Positions 27,549 through 36,019 of a stretch of DNA of 64,000 nt are shown here, piece by piece. The notes beneath the pieces were generated by a model. The model had not been told where the DNA came from and searched no databases. It saw only the letters and a list, made by a program, of their open reading frames with translations. The stretch spans positions 372,001 through 436,000 of the forward strand of contig NZ_JBBUKT010000003.1 of assembly GCF_038066715.1 (NCBI RefSeq), read 5' to 3'. This stretch comes from Luteolibacter sp. Y139. GTDB taxonomy: Bacteria; Verrucomicrobiota; Verrucomicrobiia; Verrucomicrobiales; Akkermansiaceae. Each line of letters starts with the position of its first letter. Position 1 is the first letter of the stretch. Both the position numbers and the translations under genes were made by a program.

Positions 27549-28742
27549 GTGACTCCCGCCGCACGATGGTTCACTTGCACGCCGGTCGACTTCAGCGGAG
27601 GGAAGGACTTCTTCGCGCGCGACAGTGGCTTGCTCTGCCGTGGGTTCCAGGCACTTGGCATCGATAGCCGCGCGGTCATGCCCGGCACATCACGGGCCGA
27701 TGACGAGCCCGACCTGATTCGCACCGCTTACGCCGATCTGGAAGACCCCGCATGGTGGCGCTCGCAGCGGCTGGATGGCGTGGTCCTCTATGCTTGGGGC
27801 CGCGCGAAATACCGGCGGGTGGCGGAAGCAATCCGCGAGGCAGGAGTGTTTCTCGTGCTCAATCAGGATAGCGGCGGCTTGGTCAGTCCGCGCCTCGATC
27901 TCGCCGCATGGTGGCGCGAGCAGCTCGTTCTATCCGGCGCCGGCAGAACTGCTGGCGGTTGGTGGCGCTTCTCAAAGCTAGCCCTTCGCGGCCTCACTGT
28001 CGGTCTCACTGTCTCAGACCTCTTGCGAGCCGAACATCTTCGCGCAGGAAATGTCATCGCCTGCGTGACACCGGTAGCGGCAGATCACTACCGCGAATTC
28101 TGCCGCATCTACGGCGGCGCTGATTTTGCCAGCCGGGTGCATGTGGTCCCGCATCCGGTAAATCCTCTGTTCCGGTTCGATGGGCGCCCGAAGACGCGCA
28201 CCGTCACCGCCATCGGACGATGGGACGATGTCACCCAAAAGCGCCCCGAGCTACTGATGGCAGCCGCCGCCAATCTGTTAGACGCCGATCCTCACGTGAC
28301 GGTGGAAATCGTGGGACAGGCAACTGCGGAGCTTCAGAAGTGGGCAGAGAAGCGCGAACGAGTCTGTCTTCATGGCCGTATCCTGCCCGAAGCCATCGCC
28401 GAAATCTTGTCCCACACCCAGATCCTCTGGTGTCCTTCCGCCTTCGAATCCTTCCATATCGCGAGCGGCGAGGCCTTGTGCTGCGGCTGCTCGGTGGTAG
28501 CAGCGGTGTCACCGTCCCTGGCAGCATTCCCGTGGTTCGTCAGTGAGGCATCGGGCTCGCTGGCAGCGACCGATGATGTCGCAGGTCACGTTGCAGCCCT
28601 CCGCAGCGAATTGCACGCGTGGGACGAAGGGACTCGCAATGCAGCATCCATTGCCGCCACATGGCAATCACGTCTGCATGCGCCGGAAGTGGCGCGGCTC
28701 GTCCTTTCGATTGCCGCGGGAGAAATGAATCACAAGACCTGA
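27549..28742 (+). CDS. GT4-like glycosyltransferase
   Basis: GTG 27549 lies two bases after the previous stop; ATG 27528 upstream overlaps that gene and is the alternative. The protein of about 398 residues has an N-terminal WFTCTPVDFSGGKDFFARDS and a C-terminal Rossmann half with TRTVTAIGRWDDVTQKRPELL, VCLHGRILPEAIAEIL and ILWCPSAFESFHIASGEALC, the E-x7-E donor motif. Sequence similarity to other GT4 proteins of the window is low in the N-terminal half, where acceptors bind. It is followed seven bases later by a GT2 gene. Confidence 0.76.
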   Translation: MTPAARWFTCTPVDFSGGKDFFARDSGLLCRGFQALGIDSRAVMPGTSRADDEPDLIRTAYADLEDPAWWRSQRLDGVVLYAWGRAKYRRVAEAIREAGVFLVLNQDSGGLVSPRLDLAAWWREQLVLSGAGRTAGGWWRFSKLALRGLTVGLTVSDLLRAEHLRAGNVIACVTPVAADHYREFCRIYGGADFASRVHVVPHPVNPLFRFDGRPKTRTVTAIGRWDDVTQKRPELLMAAAANLLDADPHVTVEIVGQATAELQKWAEKRERVCLHGRILPEAIAEILSHTQILWCPSAFESFHIASGEALCCGCSVVAAVSPSLAAFPWFVSEASGSLAATDDVAGHVAALRSELHAWDEGTRNAASIAATWQSRLHAPEVARLVLSIAAGEMNHKT

Positions 28743-28749
28743 CCCGCCG

Positions 28750-29553
28750 ATGGACTTCACCATCATCACGCCAAACCTGAACTACGGTCGCTTCCTCGGC
28801 GACTGCCTGGCCAGCGTGGCCGCTCAGGAAGGCGTGACCCTCGAGCATCTCGTCTTCGATGGCGGCTCCACCGATGACAGCGCCGCAGTGGCCTCGCGCT
28901 TTCCTCATGTCCAGTGGTCGGTCGAGAAGGACAACGGCATGTCGCAGGCGATCAATCGCGGCTTCGACGCTGCCCAAGGCGATTGGGTCATGTGGCTGAA
29001 TGCCGATGACCGGCTGAAGCCAGGCGCCTTGTTAGAAATAGTCGCGAAGTTGCGCACAAGCACAGCCGACATCGTCTATGGCGACTTCGATTTAATCGAT
29101 GAATCCGGCAGCCATCTGCGAACCGTCCGCCTGCCGGGCTGGTCACCCTTCGTTCACGTTCACCACCACTGCTACATCGGCTCGACTGCGGCCTTCTACC
29201 GCCGCTCCTCCGTGATTGCGGCAGGGCACCGGTTGCGTGAGGACTTCCGCTACGTGATGGACGGCGAATTCTACGCTCGCCTTCATGCCGCAGGACTGCG
29301 GTTCGAACACGTGCCGGTGACCGTGGCGGACTTCCGCCTGCACGGCAGCAATGCCTCCATGCGCCATCTCGGCAAAACCCGCGATCTCGACACGATCCTC
29401 CAGGCGGAACGCCAGCACGTGGAGTCGCGTGCGATCCGCCGCGCCTACGGCACCACGCTTTTCGACGACCCCTATCTGAATGGCCTGATCGATGGCGTCT
29501 TGTGGATCGCCGCGCGCAGCTGGAAGGTCGCCTTGCGCACTTTGGGAAAATGA
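28750..29553 (+). CDS. GT2 family glycosyltransferase (paralogue of 18015 gene)
   Basis: The 267-residue protein has MDFTIITPNLNYGRFLGDCL, FDGGSTDDSAAVA and VMWLNADDRLKPGALLEI, the GT-A motifs. The whole N-terminal half lines up with the gene at 18015-18797, although this copy uses GC-rich codons. It ends in an ATGA overlap with another GT2 gene. No membrane segment is present. It probably adds a sugar to the growing lipid-linked repeat unit. Confidence 0.87.
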   Translation: MDFTIITPNLNYGRFLGDCLASVAAQEGVTLEHLVFDGGSTDDSAAVASRFPHVQWSVEKDNGMSQAINRGFDAAQGDWVMWLNADDRLKPGALLEIVAKLRTSTADIVYGDFDLIDESGSHLRTVRLPGWSPFVHVHHHCYIGSTAAFYRRSSVIAAGHRLREDFRYVMDGEFYARLHAAGLRFEHVPVTVADFRLHGSNASMRHLGKTRDLDTILQAERQHVESRAIRRAYGTTLFDDPYLNGLIDGVLWIAARSWKVALRTLGK

Positions 29554-30464
29554 ACCCGGTTCTAACAACTCCGCGCGTCGCGGTCGTGTTCGCCTGCTAC
29601 AACCGGCGCGACACCGCGCTCGAATGCGTGAAGCGATTGCGCGCCCAATCACGCCAACCCGACCGCGTGATCGTGGCTGACAACGCATCGACCGACGGTT
29701 CAGCCGCTGCCTTGAACGGGCTCTGCTGGGATGCCCTCGAAATCCTCGATATCGGCGACAACCTCGGCAATGCCGGCGGCGTGCAAGCAGCGATGGAGCA
29801 TGCCTTCGCCCATGGCATGGATGCCGTATGGATCCTCGATGACGACTCGTGGCCGCGTCCGGATGCCTTGGAAGAAATGCTGCGCTCGCCGTGGCGCGAC
29901 GATGCCCTGATTCATCCGCTCCAGGAAGACCCCGCCACCGGACGCTTCACCTGGCCACTGCAAGTCGTGGCCGAAGACGGCTCGGTATCGCTCGCTCACA
30001 CCCGCGACGAACTCCCCGATCGACCACTCGTCCGCAGCCGCGGCGTGTGGACCGGCGCGATGATCCCGAAGAAAGTCCGCGAAGCCGCCGGGCCGGTGAA
30101 GGGCGAGCTCTTCATCCGCGGTGAGGACGAGGAATACCCCTGGCGAATCGAAAAGGCCGGCTTTCCGACCTACGCCGTCACCGCCGCGGTGATGGACCAT
30201 CCCGGCCCGAAGGACCTCGTGCAGTGGCGCTTCCTCGGCCGCAGCCTCTTTCTCGAACGCGGCTTGGCCGACTGGAAGCTGCACTACAAGGTGCGCAACA
30301 TGGTCTGGCTGAAACGCCAACAGGCCGGCGCCACAGGCGCGCTCACGATGGCCCTCGCCTACGCGCTTTGCGTTGCCAGCGTAGACGGTCCCGCACGACT
30401 GCCATTGGTGTGGCGCGCTTTCCTCGATGGATGGCAGGGCAAGCTAGGTCGCTTGGCTGGCTGA
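29550..30464 (+). CDS. GT2 glycosyltransferase, GlfT2/rhamnosyltransferase-like
   Basis: ATG 29550 overlaps the previous stop. The 304-residue protein reads VAVVFACYNRRDTALECVKRL, VADNASTDGSAAAL, GDNLGNAGGVQAAMEHA and WILDDDSWPRPDAL. The NxGxAGG loop and the triple Asp are typical of galactofuranosyl- and rhamnosyl-transferases of the GT2 group. The C-terminal part has a basic helix-rich stretch with RSLFLERGLADWKLHYKVRN. The last 21 bases overlap the 3' end of the convergent VanZ-like gene on the other strand. Confidence 0.84.
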   Translation: MNPVLTTPRVAVVFACYNRRDTALECVKRLRAQSRQPDRVIVADNASTDGSAAALNGLCWDALEILDIGDNLGNAGGVQAAMEHAFAHGMDAVWILDDDSWPRPDALEEMLRSPWRDDALIHPLQEDPATGRFTWPLQVVAEDGSVSLAHTRDELPDRPLVRSRGVWTGAMIPKKVREAAGPVKGELFIRGEDEEYPWRIEKAGFPTYAVTAAVMDHPGPKDLVQWRFLGRSLFLERGLADWKLHYKVRNMVWLKRQQAGATGALTMALAYALCVASVDGPARLPLVWRAFLDGWQGKLGRLAG

Positions 30465-31637
30465 CGCATCTCCCGCTGCAGCTAGCTCGCTGGCCACCTT
30501 GCGCTCCCGCCACCACCGCGAAAGGCGCGAGTGCACGAGTATCGCCAGCACCACCCCCAAGGCATCGAAGGAAAGGTCGAACAAGTCCGACTCATCGAAG
30601 CCGAAGCCGAAGAGATACTGCGACCACTCGATCGCCCCGGCCAATAGCGCTGCGAACACCGCGCTCTTCCATCGACCAATCAGGAAGACGAGCACCAGCG
30701 TGGGGCCGAGAAAGAGCAGCGTGTGAAACAACGGCCGCGCCTGTTTGATGCGGTCCTTGATCTCTAACAGCAAGCTGCCGCCGAACGGCAATTCGCCCAG
30801 CGATTTCGGCACCTGAGCGGGCGGCGTGGCAGTTGAGGCCGGTGGCTTGGCCGCCGGAGGAACAGCCGGTGCCGACAAGACGGCTCGCCCTGCAGGTTCG
30901 CTGATGGCGAACAAGGGCGCCAGCGGGCGGATCGATCCCCACGGGCCGGGGACCGCCCATTGGGTCACGCAGAAAACCCAGAGCGCCGCAGCCAGCAGCG
31001 ACGCACCGAGGCCGGAGGTGCGTCCCCATGTGGCGACCACGGCCGCCCACGCAAACCATCCTGCGAGCAGCACCCAGTGGCCGATCCGCCACCACGCCGT
31101 CTCACGGACGACATCGATGCGGCAATGCTTCAAGTGAAAGGACCCGGAACTCCCCAAGTGCTCCAGGCGAAGTACCGGCACCGCCGGACCATGAGGAGAA
31201 TCATCCACCACACATGGGTTTTCGGCAGCATCGTTGCCACGGCTCGACACCAGATACTGGGCCTCCATCCGGTGATGCGCCGGATGCCACTCGATCATCA
31301 CCCGCCCGTCCGACCATGGCGAAGGCCCCGGAACCAGCCCCTCCGCCTTCACCGCAAAGTCGAACATCAGGAACTCCACCTTTCCCGGCAGGGGAAGCGG
31401 CAACAGCTGAACGACGGCGCTCGATGGATTGCCGGCCGTTAAGGTGACCTCGGTGTTCCCCGCCGGATTCCGTTGAATCGTGACCCCGGGATCCGGCACC
31501 GCATCCCGTACCAGATCATCCAGCGACAGGTGTGGGTAGGAGGGATCGATCTCGAACCGATGCTGCCACGCCAGCCACGTCCCTGCGATGAGCAGGAGCA
31601 AGGCGAGCGGCAGGATCGGGAGGAACGCGCGGCGCAC
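30444..31637 (-). CDS. Membrane protein with VanZ-like C-terminal domain
   Basis: The 397-residue protein has one N-terminal membrane anchor (LPILPLALLLLIAGTWLAW), an extracytoplasmic domain of about 150 residues, then several membrane segments. The C-terminal third (PLFHTLLFLGPTLVLVFLI then AGAIEWSQYLFGFGFDESDLFD) matches the VanZ-like pattern of membrane proteins that carry a conserved Glu and Asp. A Pro/Ala-rich linker near 255-285 joins the halves. The function is not established; the location between glycosyltransferases and the O-antigen ligase suggests envelope work. It is divergent from the ligase gene, with 112 bases between their starts. Confidence 0.68.
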   Translation of the reverse strand: MRRAFLPILPLALLLLIAGTWLAWQHRFEIDPSYPHLSLDDLVRDAVPDPGVTIQRNPAGNTEVTLTAGNPSSAVVQLLPLPLPGKVEFLMFDFAVKAEGLVPGPSPWSDGRVMIEWHPAHHRMEAQYLVSSRGNDAAENPCVVDDSPHGPAVPVLRLEHLGSSGSFHLKHCRIDVVRETAWWRIGHWVLLAGWFAWAAVVATWGRTSGLGASLLAAALWVFCVTQWAVPGPWGSIRPLAPLFAISEPAGRAVLSAPAVPPAAKPPASTATPPAQVPKSLGELPFGGSLLLEIKDRIKQARPLFHTLLFLGPTLVLVFLIGRWKSAVFAALLAGAIEWSQYLFGFGFDESDLFDLSFDALGVVLAILVHSRLSRWWRERKVASELAAAGDASASQAT

Positions 31638-31749
31638 GGCGGGAAGACATCACGTTAGCACGTATCGTGCGAATCCTTTCCCGCGCCGCGGCTCGACATG
31701 ACGGAAATGGCACCCCTACCTTGCCCTCGTTTTACCGCACCAGCGACCC

Positions 31750-33711
31750 ATGCAAGCCATCTCCGGACTGTTCTTCTCCCTGTCGCTCGTGCTGGCCGTG
31801 GTCCTCGGCGGGCAAACGCTCGACTACACGTGGGGACCAGCACTCGTCGCCCTCGCGATCTCACTGGCCACCGGCGCTCTCCAGCTGTGGCAGCTGGGAA
31901 AACAGCCGAAGTCGGCCTGGTTCGCCTTCATCATCATCCTGGTGGCGAGCGGTTGGATTCTCTGGGGTTGCTGGGGCAGCCCGGTGACTGAGTTCGGTCG
32001 TTCGGATGCCTTGCTGGTCGTGGCTGCGCTGACGTCGTGCCTGTGGGCATGGACGATGCCGACTCGCGGTGTGGCCATCCGCTTCAGCGTCGCAGCCCTG
32101 GCCTTGCTCGGCTTCGCAAATCTGGCTCTCGTCCTGATTCAGCTGCGCGACCCGGCGTTCGCGTGGCCGTTCGCGTTCCGGCCCGTCCAACTCCCGTCCG
32201 GTCTCTTCGGACACTACAATCACCTCGCGGACTTCTCGCAGGTCTCCGCACTGATCCTGGCAGCGCGGGCGCTCTGGGCACGGGACAGCTTGGCCGAGAG
32301 GATCGTCCATGCGCTTGGTGCCTTGGCCGCTGTCGCGTGTGTCGCGTTGTGCGGCTCACGGGGCGGTGCCCTCAGCCTGGGAGTCGGAGTGGCGGTCCTG
32401 TGCCTCTGCCTCGCCCTTCTCGCGTGGCGGGACAAGAAGCGGAACCGCGGGATCATCATCGGCACCGCCGTGGCCGTGCCCGTGCTGATCGTGCTGCTCG
32501 CTCCGCTGGTCTTTTCCAAGATCCAGCAACGCCGCGGTGCCAAGGACCCGAAGGAAATCACCCAGGTCGCCGATGACCGCTTCCGCCTGACGCTCGCTGG
32601 CTATGCGATCAAAATCTCGACCACCCAGCCGTGGACGGGCAGTGGCAGCCGCAGCTTCGGCTGGAAAAAGAACGCCGTCGCCAATCCCGATGAGGACAAG
32701 CTCTGGGACCGCTTCAACGACGACTTCGTCCACAATGAACTCCTTCAGGCAGCCGTGGACTACGGCTGGGGCGGAGCTCTCCTCATCGTGGCGGCCGTCC
32801 TGACCACCGGCTTGACCGGAGTGGCTGGCCTCGCCGGCCGGGATGAGGCGGATGCAGGTCGCAGGGGCGCTCTGGATGCCATGGTCTGCGGCGGCTTGGC
32901 CGCGATGACCGGCACCCTGTGCCACTCGAATTTCAGCTTCGTCAGCCACACCCTGCCCGGCGCGATGTATCTCGGGCTTGCCTTCGGCTTCGCCCTGCCG
33001 AGGCGCGAACTGCTGGGCGAATTCCCAAGCACGGCCGGCCGCCTTGTCCCCTGCTTGATAGTCGTTCCCCTTTCGATCGTGCTCGCTCTGACCGGCTGGC
33101 GTGCCAGTCAGACCTTTCGCACCTTGTGGCCGGTGTCTTTCGGCCGCGAATTCCTAGGCGCGGCCGCCCCGGCACTTGCGGTCGAACACGTGCAGCACGC
33201 CATGGAATTGTGGCCCGGCGCCGAACTCGCCGGAAAGGGCGGCCAATTCTCCCGGAACGCCGCCGCAGCCAAAGGCCTGCCGAAGTCCGAGCAGGATGCG
33301 TGGCTGACCCAGGCCGTGGACTTCTACACCACCGCGATCCGGCTCAATCCCTACGATCCGGAATGGCCGGTCAATCGCGGCAACATGCTCTCCGCCCTGG
33401 ATCGAGACAATGAAGCGGAGCGCGACTTCGAAAGAGCCATCGTGCTTGAAGGCGGCACCGAGCGAAACTTCCGCGCGCGCTTCTGCTTCGCCTCCCACCT
33501 CTACCGCCGCTGGTACGACGCCTGGACCAAGGAACGCCGCGCCGGTGAAGCCATGGGCCAGTTCATCCGCGCGCGAGACTTGCTCCGTGAGGCGGACCAG
33601 CAGGGCGGCCTGGGTCAGCTCGGGAAGGATGGCCAGGAACTCGTGAAGAGCATCGAGGACACCATCCGCTTCTTGGAAGGCGCTCACGTGCAGCCGGAAC
33701 CGGTGCGCTAA
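31750..33711 (+). CDS. O-antigen ligase/polymerase family protein with TPR tail
   Basis: The 653-residue protein has about ten to twelve membrane segments in the first 450 residues and a soluble C-terminal region. The Wzy_C-type loop includes the conserved CGSRGGALSLGVGV and HNELLQAAVDYGWGGALLIV blocks; the Arg and His of these segments are typical for O-antigen ligases and polymerases. The tail (about 500-640) reads VDFYTTAIRLNPYDPEWPVN then EAERDFERAIVLEGG, which are tetratricopeptide repeats. The likely role is polymerisation or attachment of the polysaccharide outside the membrane. The gene converges with the exosortase operon at a gap of seven bases. Confidence 0.84.
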   Translation: MQAISGLFFSLSLVLAVVLGGQTLDYTWGPALVALAISLATGALQLWQLGKQPKSAWFAFIIILVASGWILWGCWGSPVTEFGRSDALLVVAALTSCLWAWTMPTRGVAIRFSVAALALLGFANLALVLIQLRDPAFAWPFAFRPVQLPSGLFGHYNHLADFSQVSALILAARALWARDSLAERIVHALGALAAVACVALCGSRGGALSLGVGVAVLCLCLALLAWRDKKRNRGIIIGTAVAVPVLIVLLAPLVFSKIQQRRGAKDPKEITQVADDRFRLTLAGYAIKISTTQPWTGSGSRSFGWKKNAVANPDEDKLWDRFNDDFVHNELLQAAVDYGWGGALLIVAAVLTTGLTGVAGLAGRDEADAGRRGALDAMVCGGLAAMTGTLCHSNFSFVSHTLPGAMYLGLAFGFALPRRELLGEFPSTAGRLVPCLIVVPLSIVLALTGWRASQTFRTLWPVSFGREFLGAAAPALAVEHVQHAMELWPGAELAGKGGQFSRNAAAAKGLPKSEQDAWLTQAVDFYTTAIRLNPYDPEWPVNRGNMLSALDRDNEAERDFERAIVLEGGTERNFRARFCFASHLYRRWYDAWTKERRAGEAMGQFIRARDLLREADQQGGLGQLGKDGQELVKSIEDTIRFLEGAHVQPEPVR

Positions 33712-33718
33712 GAGCGCG

Positions 33719-34453
33719 TCAGTTCTGCAGCTTCACCTGCGGCCAATTGACATTCTTCGCGGCCAGCTGACCGATGAGGTCTCGCACGACCCGGTCCGTA
33801 CCCTCCAAGTCCAGAATCCCGGACTCCCGGTCGGTGTGTTCGCCATTGAACCACATCGTCACGGAAATATAGGCCCATTTCTGTGCCTCTCCTTTCACGA
33901 GGCGGTCCTTGATATCGATCAGCGTCCGCTTGGTGTGATTCTCCGTGATCCGTTCGCTCCCCACGAAGAAGTAGTAAGTCACCGCATCATGCTTTTTGAC
34001 GTACTTGCCGGAGGCATCGGTCGGACGCTCTTGGACCGACAGCAAACGACGGGCGGGCAGCTGGTTCCCGCCCGGCACGGCGATCATCGTCGTGGACGAA
34101 CTATAAATTTCATGACCCTGAGCCGGCATGCAGCGCTCCGGCCGGTGGATCGAGTTTGCCAGATCGATGCCCGACAGCACGATCGACAGCTGGGCAAAGT
34201 CCTTCGGGCTGGTATCAAAAAACGATGTGCTTCCGGACCGTGACCGCTCGCAGGTAGCCTTCGCAAATTTGGTGTCCTTGGCCAGCGTGTCGCGTTCTTC
34301 CTTCGTGGGCTCCTCCTCCTTGAAGGACCAGGAAGACATCTGCTTCGGAATCGTCAGCGACAACGCGGATTCGGCGGTTTTGAAATCCGGCAGCAAGAAC
34401 ACCGCCGAAAGCCCGGCGATGAGAACCCCCAGCAGGACGAGTCCGCGCTTCAT
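33719..34453 (-). CDS. epsI: EpsI family exosortase-associated protein
   Basis: The 244-residue protein has a single N-terminal hydrophobic segment (residues 4-22) and the EpsI signature SIHRPERCMPAQG at about 101-113, with His103 and Cys108 conserved. EpsI proteins accompany exosortases in exopolysaccharide loci, either separate or fused to the exosortase C-terminus. The start overlaps the exosortase stop by four bases, so the two are translationally coupled. Its biochemical role is not well defined in the family. Extracytoplasmic location is expected from the anchor. Confidence 0.88.
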   Translation of the reverse strand: MKRGLVLLGVLIAGLSAVFLLPDFKTAESALSLTIPKQMSSWSFKEEEPTKEERDTLAKDTKFAKATCERSRSGSTSFFDTSPKDFAQLSIVLSGIDLANSIHRPERCMPAQGHEIYSSSTTMIAVPGGNQLPARRLLSVQERPTDASGKYVKKHDAVTYYFFVGSERITENHTKRTLIDIKDRLVKGEAQKWAYISVTMWFNGEHTDRESGILDLEGTDRVVRDLIGQLAAKNVNWPQVKLQN

Positions 34454-35484
34454 CGTGCCTCAAGGGCCTCCCCTCCCTCGCGGACGACCTTTCGTACGGC
34501 TAGCTTCTTTCTGGGGCGGCGCCACGGCAGCCCACCTTCCAGCACGGAGTGGACTCCCAGCAGCATCACCAGGGAAATCGGGTAGAAGAGCAGCAGGCCG
34601 GACCAATCGTGCCACGTTCCCGCGGCGAAGGCATGGTTGCCATACTCGGAGATCACGAAGATCGACGTCAGCCGCAGCATGTTGCCGAGGATCGCGAGCG
34701 GAAAGGCCGCCAGGCAAAGGATCGCCTTCTTCCATAGCGAGATCGGCGCGAGGTAGGCCCACACCGAGGAAATCATGATCAGCGCCATCAGCGAACGGAT
34801 GCCGCCACAGCCCTTGTCGATCGACAGCGGCTCCCACTTGTCAGAGACCGAGTGGATCAGGGTGCCGCGCACCACCGTCTCCACCCCGAACAAGCCCGAG
34901 CCCCATTGGGCGAGCTTCGTGGAAAGAATCTGCAGGCGCGTGGTGGCCTGCTGGAATTCCGGCACCGGAATCGCCAGCCACAGGACGAAGAACGGGAAGA
35001 AAAGCAGCCACGCCGTCCGCCATCCCCACATGAACAGGGAAGCCCCCCACAGGATCATCGGCAGCCCGCCCACCGTGAGCCGCGGCTGGCCGGTGCGCTG
35101 GCCCGCCAGGTAAAACAGGCAGCCGAGCAGGACCACGAGCAAGCCCGACCAATGGCCGGGCCCCGCCACCTCCCGCAGCTTCTTCCACTGGGAAATAATC
35201 AGCCCGACCATGATGACCGGCACCAGGAACCCATGCTGGTAGTCATTCTCCTTGTTCCAGGACGACTTCCACCAACCTGCCGTGGAAAGATCCTTCCAAC
35301 CGCTGGCGGGGACCAAAAAATAGAATCCCGCGACCACGGCCGCGCACAGCAGGCACACGATCAGGGCGCCCTTCGGAATCCCTCCGGGCTTCACGGGTCC
35401 GCGGTTTGCGGCGCTGTCGAGGGTTTCCCCGTGCATCGCCGGGAGAATTCCCGAGTCGGGCCGCCCTGTCAACGCCCCGTCCAC
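34450..35484 (-). CDS. Exosortase
   Basis: The protein has eight or more membrane segments and the exosortase catalytic set: Cys226 in KGCGGIRSLMAL, Arg271 in GNMLRLTSIFV and His292 in GTWHDWSGLLLF (GTG numbering). GTG 35484 is kept as start because a GAGG lies four bases ahead and the GNAT stop is six bases upstream; ATG 35436 would give 328 residues. Exosortases are transpeptidase-like proteins that process PEP-CTERM-type C-terminal sorting signals. No obvious PEP-CTERM substrate is encoded in the window. It is co-directional with a GNAT gene and epsI. Confidence 0.9.
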   Translation of the reverse strand: MDGALTGRPDSGILPAMHGETLDSAANRGPVKPGGIPKGALIVCLLCAAVVAGFYFLVPASGWKDLSTAGWWKSSWNKENDYQHGFLVPVIMVGLIISQWKKLREVAGPGHWSGLLVVLLGCLFYLAGQRTGQPRLTVGGLPMILWGASLFMWGWRTAWLLFFPFFVLWLAIPVPEFQQATTRLQILSTKLAQWGSGLFGVETVVRGTLIHSVSDKWEPLSIDKGCGGIRSLMALIMISSVWAYLAPISLWKKAILCLAAFPLAILGNMLRLTSIFVISEYGNHAFAAGTWHDWSGLLLFYPISLVMLLGVHSVLEGGLPWRRPRKKLAVRKVVREGGEALEAR

Positions 35485-35490
35485 GCGGCC

Positions 35491-35925
35491 TCATCCACGC
35501 CGCCAGCGCCAGACCGGCCCATCCTCCGGAAGCTGGATCTGCCCTTCGCACTTAAAGCCGGCGTGCTCGCAAATCCGCGTGGAGGCATTGTGCTCCGGCA
35601 GGGTGTGGGCGATCAGGGTCACCTTTTCGCCGGTCGCCTCGGCGATTTCCACCAGCAGGCGGGCCATCCGCGACCCATGACCCCGGCGCTCGTAGTGGGG
35701 AAAGGTGAACCACGCGAGCTCCACCTCCCCGCGCTCGTCCGGCGGGCCCTTGAAGGCGCAGGTCCCGATCACCTCCCGGTCCGTCGTCAGCGCCAGGTAG
35801 CCACACCACGGCGGAGTGGTCCCCATTTCCAAGGTCCCCTCGATCACTTCCATCATGATTCCGGAAACGGTGCTGTAGTTGGTGCAGTCGAAATCCAAAT
35901 CGCGAGTGATCGGGAGGAGCGTCAT
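35491..35925 (-). CDS. GNAT family N-acetyltransferase
   Basis: The start at 35925 (ATG on the minus strand) gives 144 residues beginning MTLLPITRDLDFDC. The acetyl-CoA-binding motif is FPHYERRGHGSRMARLLVE, the R-R-G-H-G form of the Q/RxxGxG/A signature, and a C-terminal NASTRICEHAGFKCEG completes the RimJ/RimL-like fold. A longer open frame to 36015 is unlikely because it crosses into the region ahead of the divergent Dus gene. It is the first gene of the operon with the exosortase and epsI. The acetyl acceptor is unknown. Confidence 0.82.
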   Translation of the reverse strand: MTLLPITRDLDFDCTNYSTVSGIMMEVIEGTLEMGTTPPWCGYLALTTDREVIGTCAFKGPPDERGEVELAWFTFPHYERRGHGSRMARLLVEIAEATGEKVTLIAHTLPEHNASTRICEHAGFKCEGQIQLPEDGPVWRWRRG

Positions 35926-36019
35926 TTGCTGAAAACTAGTGCTGGAACCTCCCGGATGGCAAACAAAGCTAGATGCTTGCCGTGGCATCCGGCAGCGGCC
36001 ACAAGGGCCGGGCACCGAG

